Origin: Thermostichus sp047462415
GTDB lineage: Bacteria; Cyanobacteriota; Cyanobacteriia; Thermostichales; Thermostichaceae
Direction of reading: 5' to 3'
NCBI RefSeq assembly: GCF_047462415.1
Contig: NZ_JANSJE010000001.1
Span: 121,803 to 185,802 of the forward strand
DNA: 64,000 bases
Every line of letters begins with the position of its first letter. The stretch's first letter is position 1. A program made the translations under genes and the position numbers. Shown here one piece after another: positions 50,298-62,902 of this stretch. Below the pieces are notes generated by a model. That model ran no database searches. It was given only the letters and a program-made list of their open reading frames with translations, and was not told the DNA's origin.

Positions 50298-51737
50298 TCA
50301 GGAGAGAGCGAATCCAATTTTGTGGCGGATTTCCTCCCGCAGGCGGGCGGTGATCGAGGCTTCGTCCAAATCGGCCAAAATCTGGGCTATGGCGGCTTTG
50401 GGCCCCTCCGGCCCCCAACTGGCTCCCTGGGCCAGGTAGCGACGGGCCGCCTCCCCGATGGCGTAGCAGGAAAACCCGGCCAACACCGCCTGGGTCAGGG
50501 CCACCGAACCGTAGGCCCCCAGAGAGAGTCCCCCAGCAAAGGGCAGGGATCCCCCCAGCAAGGTTTTCAGGGATCCCAGGCCCAACAGCGCCACCCATTC
50601 TCCTGCCCCCAGGCTGAGCATGCTGAGGACGATCTTCTGCAGCAGTTGGGCGGCTCCCGCGCTGCTCATGGGCCAGCCATACAGGCGGGACAGGCGCAGG
50701 ATCAGGGTGACATCCAGAGCCAGCCCTCCCAGAGTATCCAGCAGGGTAATGGGGTTGAGGGCAACCGCCAGCGCTTTGGTGCGGGCAGCGGCGGCGATGA
50801 GATCTTGGGCCTGCTGGGCGCGGCTTTGCAGCTTGCGCTCGATCACCTGTTGGTTGACGCGATCGGCAAACAGGAGGGCATTCAAGGCCAGCAGTGAGCG
50901 CCCCTCCCGATGCAGGACTTCCAGGATTTTCAGGCGCAGCTCGTCCACCTGCGGGGATCCCACTTCCAGTTGGGCGCCGAAGCTCCCGTCCGGCCTTTGC
51001 ACTAGGCGAGGCACGCGCGGGGAGGCCGCCACCATGACAATTTCGTTGGGGGAAAGGAGCTGCCGTACCCGTTCGTTGCGGATCTTGTCGTAAATGGCCT
51101 GGCGATCCACCTCTGGGTACTGGTCGATCTTGTTGAAGACCAGCAGCATGGGCTTGCCCGCCTCCCGCAGGGCCGCCAGGGCCTCAAACTCCACCCGTGT
51201 CAGATCCCCACAGACGACAAACAGGATCAGATCCGACCGCTGCGCCACCTCTTGGGCCAGCCGCGCCCGCTCCTCGCCGTCCACCTCATCGAGGCCAGGG
51301 GTGTCGATCAGCTCCAGACGGGATCCCTGCCAGTGGGTAACCTGTACCGATTGAATGGCTGGCGGGGGAAGTTGGGATCCCCGGGCCGGGGCGGCTGGGG
51401 CCTTGGGGCGGGTTTCCCAACTGATGTTCCAAACGGCAGCTCGATGGGTACGGGTGACGCCGTGGGTTGGCCCCGTCTCGAACACCGGCTCGCCCAACAG
51501 GGCATTGAGCAGGGAGGACTTGCCCCGCCCCACCAGGCCAAAGGCGGCGATGTGGATCACCTCAGTCTCCAGCTTGTCCAGCAGCGTTTGCAGATCCTCT
51601 AACTCCCCTTCTAGGCCCGCGATCTCTTGGGGGTGCAGATCCAGTTGGGCCACCCACTGGCGCAGGCTGCGCTTGGCTTGCTGGTAGTTGAGGTCATCTT
51701 CTAGGGTGTTGCGGCGAGCCATGGCCGTAGCGCTCAA
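50298..51737 (-). CDS. Second Era-like GTPase with DUF697-like tail
   Basis: The 479-residue GTPase has G1 GLVGRGKSS (67-75), G3 DTPG (145-148) and G4 NKID (202-205). The C-terminal half is hydrophobic with glycine-rich helices (about 330-420), as in the paralogue at 33353. A Pro-rich insert (110-128) precedes G3. It is upstream of the Anbu gene on the same strand. An alternative start is ATG 51722. Role unknown, probably membrane-associated. Confidence 0.85.
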   Translation of the reverse strand: MSATAMARRNTLEDDLNYQQAKRSLRQWVAQLDLHPQEIAGLEGELEDLQTLLDKLETEVIHIAAFGLVGRGKSSLLNALLGEPVFETGPTHGVTRTHRAAVWNISWETRPKAPAAPARGSQLPPPAIQSVQVTHWQGSRLELIDTPGLDEVDGEERARLAQEVAQRSDLILFVVCGDLTRVEFEALAALREAGKPMLLVFNKIDQYPEVDRQAIYDKIRNERVRQLLSPNEIVMVAASPRVPRLVQRPDGSFGAQLEVGSPQVDELRLKILEVLHREGRSLLALNALLFADRVNQQVIERKLQSRAQQAQDLIAAAARTKALAVALNPITLLDTLGGLALDVTLILRLSRLYGWPMSSAGAAQLLQKIVLSMLSLGAGEWVALLGLGSLKTLLGGSLPFAGGLSLGAYGSVALTQAVLAGFSCYAIGEAARRYLAQGASWGPEGPKAAIAQILADLDEASITARLREEIRHKIGFALS

Positions 51738-51911
51738 TAGCAGTGGAGAATAGCCCAGCAGGGGCGGGTGTCAACCCTCAACGACAACGATCAACGACAG
51801 GCAGAAAAGCTAATCTCAAAGAAAGGCAGTTGGCCTTGCCGAGATCTGCAACTTCAAAAATAACGTTAAAACTAACGTTGAGAACCGAGAGTTCGCGACA
51901 GGAGGTTTTTC

Positions 51912-52196
51912 ATGCCCAGGGCCATCTGGAACGGGGTGGTGGTGGCGGAGACCGACCGCTACGAAACCGTGGAAGGCAACATCTATTTTCCGCCGGAATC
52001 TTTGCGGCGGGAATACTTTCAGCCCAGCCCCACCCACACCACCTGCCCTTGGAAGGGGCAAGCCAGCTACTACACCCTCGTGGTCAACGGCCAGGAGAAC
52101 AAAGACGCCGCCTGGTACTACCCCGATCCCAAGCCGGCTGCAGCCAACATCCGCGGCTACGTGGCCTTCTGGAAGGGCGTCAAGGTAGAACCCTAG
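51912..52196 (+). CDS. DUF427 protein
   Basis: The 94-residue beta-tent protein has AIWNGVVVAETDRYETVEGNIYFP, then CPWKGQASYYTL and AAWYYPDPKPAAANIRGYVAFWKGV, the full DUF427 pattern. The CPWKG loop is conserved. Function unknown. An AGGAGG lies just upstream (51900-51905). Confidence 0.93.
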   Translation: MPRAIWNGVVVAETDRYETVEGNIYFPPESLRREYFQPSPTHTTCPWKGQASYYTLVVNGQENKDAAWYYPDPKPAAANIRGYVAFWKGVKVEP

Positions 52197-52242
52197 CCGT
52201 TTGCCGGCTGGGTATGATGGAAAGAATCGGAGAGGCAAGGCA

Positions 52243-52836
52243 ATGCTGACCAAGGGCCGGATCCCGTTCAGGCTGACCTGCTGGGCAAAAAAATTGTGTT
52301 GGGCCGGATTGAGCCTGGTGCTGTTGGGCTGCAGCCCGGCAGGCTTGCGCACGCCGCGCCCCACCCTGGCCGGCAGCGGCCTCAACAGTATCTTCCCCGA
52401 TGGGGAGCCTGCTTTCAGTGGCGATGGTCGCTACCTGGTGTTTTCCTCTGCCCGCAGCGGCAGCCAGGATATTTTTCTCTACGACACGGTGGAACAGCGG
52501 CTGGTGGACTTGCCTGGCCTCAATTCCAGCGATGTGGCCGCCACCTCGCCCGACATCAGCGCCGACGGTCGCTACATCGTCTATATGTCCAATGCGCTGG
52601 GCAAGTCGGAGATCTTTCTCTACGACCGGCAAACCCGCCGCGTCGAAAACATCAGCAGCCGGGTGCCGGGGGATGTGCGCAACCCCACCATCAGCGGCGA
52701 TGGCCGCTTTATCGCCTTTGAAAGCAACGGTCGCGGCCAGTGGCACATCGAGATCTTTGACCGCGGCCCGGCGGCGGCCACACGGCCCTCTGCCCCCAGC
52801 TCCTCCACTGCCGGCAACAATCCCAACAATCCCTAA
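52243..52836 (+). CDS. TolB/PD40-like lipoprotein
   Basis: About 197 residues from ATG 52243 (AGAGGCAAGG upstream). It has an N-terminal signal with lipobox LLGC, so a lipid-anchored protein of the cell envelope. Three PD40-like propeller repeats follow (FSGDGRYLVFSSARSGSQDIFLYD; ISADGRYIVYMSNALGKSEIFLYD; ISGDGRFIAFESNGRGQWHIEIFD). It is probably a periplasmic scaffold, shorter than TolB. The Ser/Pro/Asn tail is unstructured. Confidence 0.82.
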   Translation: MLTKGRIPFRLTCWAKKLCWAGLSLVLLGCSPAGLRTPRPTLAGSGLNSIFPDGEPAFSGDGRYLVFSSARSGSQDIFLYDTVEQRLVDLPGLNSSDVAATSPDISADGRYIVYMSNALGKSEIFLYDRQTRRVENISSRVPGDVRNPTISGDGRFIAFESNGRGQWHIEIFDRGPAAATRPSAPSSSTAGNNPNNP

Positions 52837-52884
52837 AGAGATCCCGCTGTTTGGATGACGCCCTAGCCACCCTGGATCTGCCCC

Positions 52885-54069
52885 ATGCCCACTGCCTTTG
52901 CCCAACGACTGGAGCTGCTGCACTCTAATGTCTTCGACCAGCTAGACCAGGCCAAGTGGGAGGCGCGCCGGTCGGGCTTGGATGTCATCGACCTTTCTTT
53001 GGGCTCCTCAGATCTGCCCCCGCCTCCGGAAGCGCTGGCAGCCATTCAATCCGCTTTGGCGGATCCCGCCACCTACGGCTACACTCTGTTTCACGACACC
53101 GCCGATTTCCGCGCCGCCTGCGCCAAGTGGTACCTGAGGAAGTTCGGCCTGGGGATCGACCCAGAAACCGAGGTGCTGCCGCTGATCGGATCCCAGCAGG
53201 GAACGGCCCTTCTACCGCTGGCCTTGCTCAATCCCGGGGATATTGCTTTGGTCACCGACCCCGGCTACCCCTCCCACGTGGGCGGGATCCATCTGGCGGG
53301 AGGGATCCCTTACTATTTGCCCCTGCGGGCGAAAAACCGCTTCCTGCCCCAGTGGGACGAGATCCCGGTGGAGGTCTGTCGTCGGGCGCGGCTGTTGGTG
53401 CTGAGCTATCCCCACAACCCCACCACCGCCACCGTCACCCCAGAGTTTTGGCAGGAAGCGCTGCAATTTTGTCGGCAGCACGATATCTTCCTGGCCCATG
53501 ACTTTCCCTATGTGGACTGGCGTTTCGACGGCCAGGTGGCTCCCTCGGCGCTGCTGGCGGATCCAGACAAGACCCGCACCATCGAGTTCTTTTCCCTCTC
53601 TAAGTCCTATCACATGGGGGGGTTCCGGGTGGCCTATGCCATCGGCAGCCGCGAGCTGATCCGAGCTTTGCGCCTGGTGAAGTCCACCATCGACTTCCAC
53701 CCCTACCAGGGCATTCTGCGGGGGGCAGCGGCGGCCTTGGCGGCTCCCGATAGCTTCTTGGATCACTGGCGGCAGGTGTACCGCCAGCGGCGGGATATCG
53801 CGGTGGCAGCCTTGCACCGCATCGGCTGGCCCGTGCCCCTGCCGGAGGCCACCATGTACCTGTGGGCGCCTTTGCCGGAGTCCTACCGTGGTTCCTCAGC
53901 CCAGTTTTGTCTGGACTTGGTGAGGGCTACCGGCGTTGCCCTGTCGCCGGGCTCTGGCTTTGGCCCCAGTGGCGAAGGCTATGTCCGCTTTGCCCTGGTG
54001 GCGGAGGGATCCCGGCTGGAGGAAGCAATAGGTCGGATTGGGGAGTTTTTGTCCCAGTGCATGTCTTAA
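52885..54069 (+). CDS. Class I/II aminotransferase
   Basis: The 394-residue PLP enzyme has IDLSLGSSDLPPPPEAL, then YGYTLFHDTADFRAA, NPGDIALVTDPGYPSH, SYPHNPTTAT, and the Schiff-base lysine in SLSKSYHMGGFRVAYAIGS. It is closest to aspartate/LL-diaminopimelate aminotransferase-like enzymes; which amino acid is used cannot be told. It starts 49 bases after the lipoprotein gene. Confidence 0.9.
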   Translation: MPTAFAQRLELLHSNVFDQLDQAKWEARRSGLDVIDLSLGSSDLPPPPEALAAIQSALADPATYGYTLFHDTADFRAACAKWYLRKFGLGIDPETEVLPLIGSQQGTALLPLALLNPGDIALVTDPGYPSHVGGIHLAGGIPYYLPLRAKNRFLPQWDEIPVEVCRRARLLVLSYPHNPTTATVTPEFWQEALQFCRQHDIFLAHDFPYVDWRFDGQVAPSALLADPDKTRTIEFFSLSKSYHMGGFRVAYAIGSRELIRALRLVKSTIDFHPYQGILRGAAAALAAPDSFLDHWRQVYRQRRDIAVAALHRIGWPVPLPEATMYLWAPLPESYRGSSAQFCLDLVRATGVALSPGSGFGPSGEGYVRFALVAEGSRLEEAIGRIGEFLSQCMS

Positions 54070-54078
54070 GCTTGAAAT

Positions 54079-54195
54079 GCCCTCACCCCTAACCCCTCTC
54101 CCTCTGGGAGAGGGAAGTTAGAGCAGCGCGTTCGCAACAGCGTTACGTAGCAACAACAATGTGACGAACCGTCTCATTGCTATTTGAAATGACCG
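54079..54195. repeat. Composite dispersed repeat
   Basis: CCCTCACCCCTAACCCCTCTCCC, a TCTGGGAGAGGG partner and AGTTAGAGCAGCGCGTTCGC, then the second module to TCTCATTGCTATTTG. Directly adjacent to the relic tnpB. Confidence 0.85.
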
Positions 54196-54285
54196 TAAAA
54201 TAACAGCCGCAGCTTTTTCGAGTTTCATCTGAATGCGCGGGATACCCCACTCGGGTGGGAAAGGATAGCGCCCAATATACTTAGT

Positions 54286-54630
54286 ATGACCCAAGTTCTG
54301 ACTATCTCTTGCAAGCTCAAGGTATCTGCGTCGCAAGCCACAAAGTTGAATGCGACCAGGGCCTACGGCCCGCTGGCGCGAACAGAGGGGGACAACTGGA
54401 ATGGACAGCAGTTGAACCAGGTAAGAGACCACTACTCCCGCTTGAGAGCGGTTCTGCAACGCAAGGCCAGTCAGGGCACACGCAGTTCTCGGCGTCGATG
54501 CCGGGAGCTGTTGCAACGGCTGTCTGGCAGGGAGAGACGCTTTCAAGTTTGGGTAAACCACTGCATCTCCACTCGCATCAGCGGCGCGTAGCGCTAAAAC
54601 CCCACCCGCCTATGCGGTGGGGTAGTTTAT
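54286..54630 (+). pseudogene. Deleted tnpB relic with right-end hairpin
   Basis: A 101-codon frame joins the TnpB N-terminus (MTQVLTISCKLKVSASQA) to a central segment (EGDNWNGQQLNQV to RFQVWVNHCIS) and then stops. Compared with the copy at 37467, a large N-terminal part including RuvC-I and everything from RuvC-II to the zinc ribbon are gone. The right-end hairpin CCCCACC...GGTGGGG (54600-54622) and GGTAGTTTA follow, so the terminus is kept. Confidence 0.85.
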
Positions 54631-54646
54631 TCGCTCTGACCACATC

Positions 54647-54886
54647 TTGATCTCCCCACCTCTTTTTTATCGGGATGAACTGCGCTGCCGCCTGATCATC
54701 ACCCTCAGCATGTTACGAGTTGTGCAACATGTCTGCGAGGCGGTGCGGCAGGAGAACACCGAACTAGAACCGGTGAAGCAGCGCTATCTGGACGAGTGGA
54801 CGCAAGCCGTCAATGCCCATGGCGCGTTCGGTCGCTGGCGGTGGAAGGTGGCACGTCACCCGGTCGAGATACGAGACGTTCTCTAA
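54647..54886 (+). pseudogene. C-terminal relic of a type III-like restriction helicase
   Basis: The frame opens with a TTG and ends in VKQRYLDEWTQAVNAHGAFG followed by a Trp-Arg-Trp and HPVEIRDVL, typical of the last residues of BPTD_3080-type restriction helicases. The preceding LRVVQHVCEAVRQENTELEP resembles a segment usually about 110 residues upstream, so an internal deletion is likely. No ATP-binding part is present. Confidence 0.55.
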
Positions 54887-54960
54887 CTCCCCTCTCCCAC
54901 TGGGAGAGGGGTTGGGGGTGAGGGCTGGCTCCCACTGGGAGAGGGGTTGGGGGTGAGGGA
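54885..54960. repeat. Dispersed repeat, two 35-bp units
   Basis: TCCCACTGGGAGAGGGGTTG with GGGGTGAGGG occurs twice with a 35-base period (TCCCAC at 54895 and 54930). It has the same 35-base period as the 18750 array but in the opposite orientation. It abuts the ilvD 3' end. Confidence 0.85.
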
Positions 54961-54961
54961 T

Positions 54962-56650
<1,689 letters not shown>

Positions 56651-56915
56651 GAAGAAACCGAGAAAAGTGAGCCGGGAAAAGAATGGGTAGAACTCATCCT
56701 ACCGCTTTTCCCAGGGGCCACTGTAACCCTCCTGGCAAGAGGGATCCGACCGAATCTGAAGCAACTCTGTAAGTTCTCGGCACCTGCGCCGAGAATCGGC
56801 CAGCCTACCTAGTAAAGGGGATCCCAAATTCCAATCGCGTCAGTGGGACGCAGTCCTTGCCCGCCGGTTCGAGATACAGAAGCTAGGGATCTCTTGTTCC
56901 GGCGTTTCCTCTTAG

Positions 56916-57974
56916 GTGTCAGTGAAGCCGCATATGATTCTCAGCTCTCCTCCCTCCCCAGCCGCCGTGCCCAGCAGCGCCGAACGGGAGATGGCGCGGG
57001 ATGTGCTCACCCTCTCCCGCCATGTCTTGCAGCAGTTTGGCAGCTTTACTGCCGAGGCCCAGGACTTCAGCGCCCTGATGAACCGCATCGCCCTGGCCGG
57101 CAAGATGATCGCCCGCCGCCTCAGCCAGGCAGGGCTGATCGAGGGGACGCTGGGGGTGACCGGCAGCGTCAATGTCCAAGGGGAAGAACAGCAACAGATG
57201 GACGACTATGCCAACCGGGCCTTCATCCGCGCCTTGGAGCAGACGGGCCTGGTGTGTCGGCTGGTGTCGGAAGAGATGAAAACGCCGGCCCGCCTGCCGG
57301 AAAACTGCTCCCTCAGCCGCTTGGCCCTGGTGATCGATCCCTTGGATGGATCTTCCAACATTGACGCCAACCTCAGCGTCGGCTCTATCTTCTCCGTTCT
57401 GCACCCCCTTGAGGATCGTCCGGAAGCAGACAACCAAGATCTCCTGCAGCCGGGCCGCCGCCAACTGGCTGCCGGCTACATCCTCTACGGCCCCAGCACC
57501 CAACTGGTCTATTCCGTCGGCAAGGGGGTACACAGTTTTACCCTGGATCCCAGCTTGGGCGAGTTCATCCTCTCCAAGAGCGATATTCGCATTCCCGAAC
57601 GCGGCTCCGTCTACAGCCTTAACGAGGGCTACTTCTGCCAGTGGAGCGAAGGGATCCAGAACTATGTCCGCTACGTCCACCGCCACGATGGCTACACCTC
57701 CCGCTACAGCGGCGCTCTGGTGGCGGATTTTCACCGCATCCTTCTCCAGGGCGGGGTGTACCTCTATCCGGGCACCCAGAAAAAACCAGAGGGCAAGCTG
57801 CGGCTGATGTACGAGGCCAACCCGCTGGCGTTTTTAGTTGAGCAGGCGGGGGGCGTAGCCACCACCGGCAGCGAGGCTATCCTGGACATCGTGCCCCAAT
57901 CCCTGCACCAACGGGTGCCTTTGATTATCGGCAGCCGCGAGAATGTGGAAGAAGTGTTGCGCTGCCTTCGCTGA
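56916..57974 (+). CDS. fbp: Fructose-1,6-bisphosphatase, class I
   Basis: The 352-residue enzyme (GTG 56916; ATG 56934 is plausible) removes the 1-phosphate in the Calvin cycle and gluconeogenesis. The metal site is VIDPLDGSSNIDANLSVGSIFSV, and the substrate site includes RYSGALVADFHRILLQGG. The AMP/redox loop is not obviously of plant type. It is upstream of zwf by 50 bases, as in other cyanobacteria, though opcA does not follow. Confidence 0.96.
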   Translation: MSVKPHMILSSPPSPAAVPSSAEREMARDVLTLSRHVLQQFGSFTAEAQDFSALMNRIALAGKMIARRLSQAGLIEGTLGVTGSVNVQGEEQQQMDDYANRAFIRALEQTGLVCRLVSEEMKTPARLPENCSLSRLALVIDPLDGSSNIDANLSVGSIFSVLHPLEDRPEADNQDLLQPGRRQLAAGYILYGPSTQLVYSVGKGVHSFTLDPSLGEFILSKSDIRIPERGSVYSLNEGYFCQWSEGIQNYVRYVHRHDGYTSRYSGALVADFHRILLQGGVYLYPGTQKKPEGKLRLMYEANPLAFLVEQAGGVATTGSEAILDIVPQSLHQRVPLIIGSRENVEEVLRCLR

Positions 57975-58024
57975 CCTCCTAGCCCCTCTTCCCTGACCCC
58001 GCCCACGCAAGCCGAGCCGACTCT

Positions 58025-59575
<1,551 letters not shown>

Positions 59576-59589
59576 TTTGTTTGAATCGC

Positions 59590-59715
59590 TGCCCTCACCC
59601 CCGGCCCCTCTCCCAAAGGGACGGCCCTCACCCCCGGCCCCTCTCCCTGAGGCCCTCACCCCCGGCCCCTCTCCCAAAGGGAGAGGGGAGTTAGAGATGG
59701 TGCTCCGCGCCGCCG
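59590..59715. repeat. Composite dispersed repeat, three tandem arms
   Basis: CCCTCACCCCCGGCCCCTC occurs at 59592, 59625 and 59653 (periods 33 and 28), then CCCAAAGGGAGAGGGGAGTTAG and the GTGCTCCGCGCCGCCGGCG motif. It lies between zwf and the TPR gene. Confidence 0.9.
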
Positions 59716-59779
59716 GCGCAAACATGCATCTGGTTGGAACCAGCCCTGGCAGGAAGGATCCCCGGTTGCTGCAGCTAAC

Positions 59780-60724
59780 ATGGGCATGACCTGTTTTTGC
59801 GTGGGTGTCATGCCGCCACTGGTATTCCGGCTACCTGTCCGGTTTTTGCTAACCTTGCCGCTGGGCCTTGCCATGGTGTTGGGGGTAGGGAGATGGGATC
59901 CCGCTCGAGCCCAAGTATTGCTGCACCTTCCCCTGCCCAGTGGGGAGTTGATGCGGGCCCAGGCCCTGCAACTGGCCACTGACTCGCTGCGGCTGGCCCA
60001 GTTTGGCCAGACAGAAGAGGCGCTGCGCCGCTTGCAACTGGCGGTGGCCATGGTGCCCAACTCCTCCGAGCTGCTCTATGTTTTGGGCAACGTCCACCTG
60101 GAGCGGGGAGACTACGCCCAGGCGGTGCAAGCGCTGCAGAAGGCCCGCGCCCTGGCTACCGACGACGCCGATATTCTCTACTCGCTGGGAGCGGCTTACT
60201 TGCGGCAGGGCAGCTACTTTGCCGCTGCCGAGGCTTTGGAACGGGCTGTGGCCCTGCAACCGGATAACCCCAACGCCCGCTTCCAACTGGGCAATGCTTA
60301 TCTAATGCTGGATCAGTGGGATCCCGCCCGGCGGGAATATGAGAAGACCCTGGAGTTGGATCCCGCCTATTGGCCGGCCATGAACAACATCGGCTTGGTG
60401 GACTACGAGCAGGGAGATCTCGACGCTGCTATCGAGCGCTGGGAACGCACGATAGAGATGAACGACTCTGTGGCAGAGCCCTACTTGGCCTTGGCGACCG
60501 CTCTCTACATTCGGGGAGAAACCGGACGAGCCGAGGAGCTGGGGGCAAAGGCCATGCGCCTGGATCCCAGCTATGCCCGGCTAGAAGTGCTGCGGGAGAA
60601 CCTGTGGCGGGAGAAGCTGCTGCGGGATGTGCAAGTTCTCCTGCGCAGCCGCCCCGTTGCCGAGGCTCTGCAGCAAGCTGCCGTCGAGCAGTTCAACCGG
60701 CAGATGGGGCTCTCAGAAGAGTAG
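59780..60724 (+). CDS. Exported TPR-repeat protein
   Basis: The 314-residue protein (ATG 59810 possible) has a signal peptide (hydrophobic LLTLPLGLAMVLGV, cleavage near ARA-Q) and six to seven TPR units, e.g. ALRRLQLAVAMVPNSSELLYVLGNVHLERGDY and AAIERWERTIEMNDSVAEPYLALATAL. It is presumably periplasmic or attached to the membrane. Its stop lies two bases from the convergent dxs stop. Function unknown. Confidence 0.85.
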   Translation: MGMTCFCVGVMPPLVFRLPVRFLLTLPLGLAMVLGVGRWDPARAQVLLHLPLPSGELMRAQALQLATDSLRLAQFGQTEEALRRLQLAVAMVPNSSELLYVLGNVHLERGDYAQAVQALQKARALATDDADILYSLGAAYLRQGSYFAAAEALERAVALQPDNPNARFQLGNAYLMLDQWDPARREYEKTLELDPAYWPAMNNIGLVDYEQGDLDAAIERWERTIEMNDSVAEPYLALATALYIRGETGRAEELGAKAMRLDPSYARLEVLRENLWREKLLRDVQVLLRSRPVAEALQQAAVEQFNRQMGLSEE

Positions 60725-60726
60725 GC

Positions 60727-62682
60727 TCAGGGGCCGCCCAAGGCAGCTTGGGCCGGGGATCCCGCGCCCATCCGTTCCTGCAGCCTCTCAACCTTGGCCC
60801 GGATCCGCTCGGCAATGCCGACGCTGTTCAAGCCCAGATCCGCCAAGGACTCCTCAGGAGTGGCATGTTCCACCCACACATCCGGCACCCCCAGGCGCAA
60901 CAAAGGCACCCGGATATCGGCATCCAGAAGGGCTTCCCCCACTGCCGAGCCAAACCCGCCCATGAGGCAGCCCTCTTCTACTGTCACCACCAGGCGGCTC
61001 TGTTGGGCCAGGGGCAGGATCAGCTCGGTGTCCAGAGGCTTGGCGAAGCGGGCGTTGACCACAGTGGTGGCAATGCCGTGTTCCTTCAAAATCTCCGCCG
61101 CCTGCAAACTGGGATGCACCATCGACCCATAGGCCAGGATTAGCACCTCGCCGCCGCTGCGCAGCACCTCGGCTTTGCCGATAGGAATGGGCTCCCACCC
61201 TTCCTCTGCCAGGGGCACCCCCACGCCGGAGCCACGCGGGTAGCGCATGGCAATGGGGCCTTGGGTGTACTGGATCCCGGTCACCACCATGCGCTGCAGC
61301 TCCGCTTCGTCTTTGGGGGCCATCAGCACCATTTCGGGGATGCAGCGCAGATAGGCAATGTCGTACATGCCCTGGTGGGTTGGGCCGTCAGCTCCCACTA
61401 CCCCCGCTCGATCCAAGCAGAAAAAGACCGGCAACTTTTGGATGCAGACATCGTGGATGATCTGGTCGTAGGCCCGCTGCAGGAAGGTGGAGTAAATGGC
61501 CACCACCGGGCGCATCCCCTCGCAGGCCATGCCGGCAGCCAACGTGACGGCGTGCTGCTCGGCGATCCCCACATCTATAAACTGATCCGGCAGCTTTTCC
61601 TTGAGTTTGTCTAGGCCGGTGCCAGTGTCCATGGCCGCCGTAATGCCGATAATGCGAGGATCCCGCTCCGCCAGCTTGCAAAGGGCGTGGCCAAAGACCT
61701 TGCTGTAGCTGGGGGGCTTGGGCTTGCTGGGTGGGTAGGGCTTGCCGGTGGCCAGGTCAAAGCGGGATTGGGCGTGATACCCCACCTGCTCCGCTTCCGC
61801 TGGCGGGTAGCCCTTGCCCTTGACTGTGGCCACATGCACCAGCACCGGCCCAGAGATGCCGTGGGCCAACTCAAAGGCATCCAACAATTCTGCCAAGTTG
61901 TGCCCGTCCACCGGCCCCACGTAGGTAAAGCCCAGCTCCTCAAAGATGATGCCCGCCTTGTTGTTTTGCACGGCAGTAACCAGCTTCACCGTCTCCTTGA
62001 GGCGGTCGATTTCCGGGCTGAGGCTGGATCCCAGCAGGGGCAGATTTTTCAGTTGCTCCTCTAGGCTGTCGGCCAAAAACTGCACCGGTGGGCTGAGGCG
62101 CAGGCGGTTTAAATAGCGAGGGATCGCCCCCACGTTGGGAGAAATCGACATGCCGTTGTCGTTGAGGATCACCATCAGGTTGGTCTTGGGCAGGTGCCCG
62201 GCGTGGTTGATCGCCTCATAGGCCATGCCCCCAGTCAGAGCACCATCCCCAATGATGGCCACCACCTTGAAGTTGTCCCCCCGCCGATCCCGAGCGATGG
62301 CCATGCCCAAGGCCGCCGAGATGCTGGTGGAGGCGTGGCCGGCCCCGAAGTGGTCGAAGCGGCTCTCGCTGCGCTTCAGGTAGCCGGAAATCCCCCCTTT
62401 CTGGCGCAGCGTGTGAAAGTTGTGATACCTGCCGGTGAGCATTTTGTGGGCATAGGCTTGGTGGCCCACATCCCAAATCACCTTGTCGCGATCCAGGTCC
62501 AGGGTTTTGTAAAGGGCCAAGGTCAGCTCCACCACTCCCAGCCCCGGCCCCAGGTGACAGCCGACTGGGGAGTTGGCAGCCGTTTGCAAGTGCTTTTCGC
62601 GAATCTGGCGGGCTAGGCTGCGCAACTGGCTGAGGTTCAGGGCTCGAAGCTGGTTGGGATGAGTGATGTCACTCAGGTGCAT
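60727..62682 (-). CDS. dxs: 1-deoxy-D-xylulose-5-phosphate synthase
   Basis: About 651 residues from ATG 62682 (an open frame extends to 62712). It makes DXP from pyruvate and glyceraldehyde 3-phosphate for isoprenoids and carotenoids. The TPP site is GDGALTGGMAYEAINHAG, with HQAYAHKMLTGR and GIAEQHAVTLAAGMA, then a transketolase-type C-terminal domain. Divergent from cysK. Confidence 0.97.
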   Translation of the reverse strand: MHLSDITHPNQLRALNLSQLRSLARQIREKHLQTAANSPVGCHLGPGLGVVELTLALYKTLDLDRDKVIWDVGHQAYAHKMLTGRYHNFHTLRQKGGISGYLKRSESRFDHFGAGHASTSISAALGMAIARDRRGDNFKVVAIIGDGALTGGMAYEAINHAGHLPKTNLMVILNDNGMSISPNVGAIPRYLNRLRLSPPVQFLADSLEEQLKNLPLLGSSLSPEIDRLKETVKLVTAVQNNKAGIIFEELGFTYVGPVDGHNLAELLDAFELAHGISGPVLVHVATVKGKGYPPAEAEQVGYHAQSRFDLATGKPYPPSKPKPPSYSKVFGHALCKLAERDPRIIGITAAMDTGTGLDKLKEKLPDQFIDVGIAEQHAVTLAAGMACEGMRPVVAIYSTFLQRAYDQIIHDVCIQKLPVFFCLDRAGVVGADGPTHQGMYDIAYLRCIPEMVLMAPKDEAELQRMVVTGIQYTQGPIAMRYPRGSGVGVPLAEEGWEPIPIGKAEVLRSGGEVLILAYGSMVHPSLQAAEILKEHGIATTVVNARFAKPLDTELILPLAQQSRLVVTVEEGCLMGGFGSAVGEALLDADIRVPLLRLGVPDVWVEHATPEESLADLGLNSVGIAERIRAKVERLQERMGAGSPAQAALGGP

Positions 62683-62902
62683 AGGGGACTCGTCCTTCCG
62701 GTGTGATCTCACTCTAGATCATTTTCTGGGCGGGTTTTGTTGCCATCCCACTTTGGAAAACGCCGGGATCCCCTGGGCCAAGGGCAGTGAGATCCTGAGA
62801 GGGAGCACCAAGGAGCTCATGCAAGGGTTAGCATCGCACAAGGCCCTCGGCTGCTTTGGACTGAAGGCCTATTCGCAATTGGTTTCTCTCTTTTTGTTAG
62901 CC

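Noticed and set aside
62663..62902. 80-residue N-terminal extension of CysK
   Set aside because: The extension overlaps the divergent dxs start and lacks similarity; the enzyme begins at ATG 62903.
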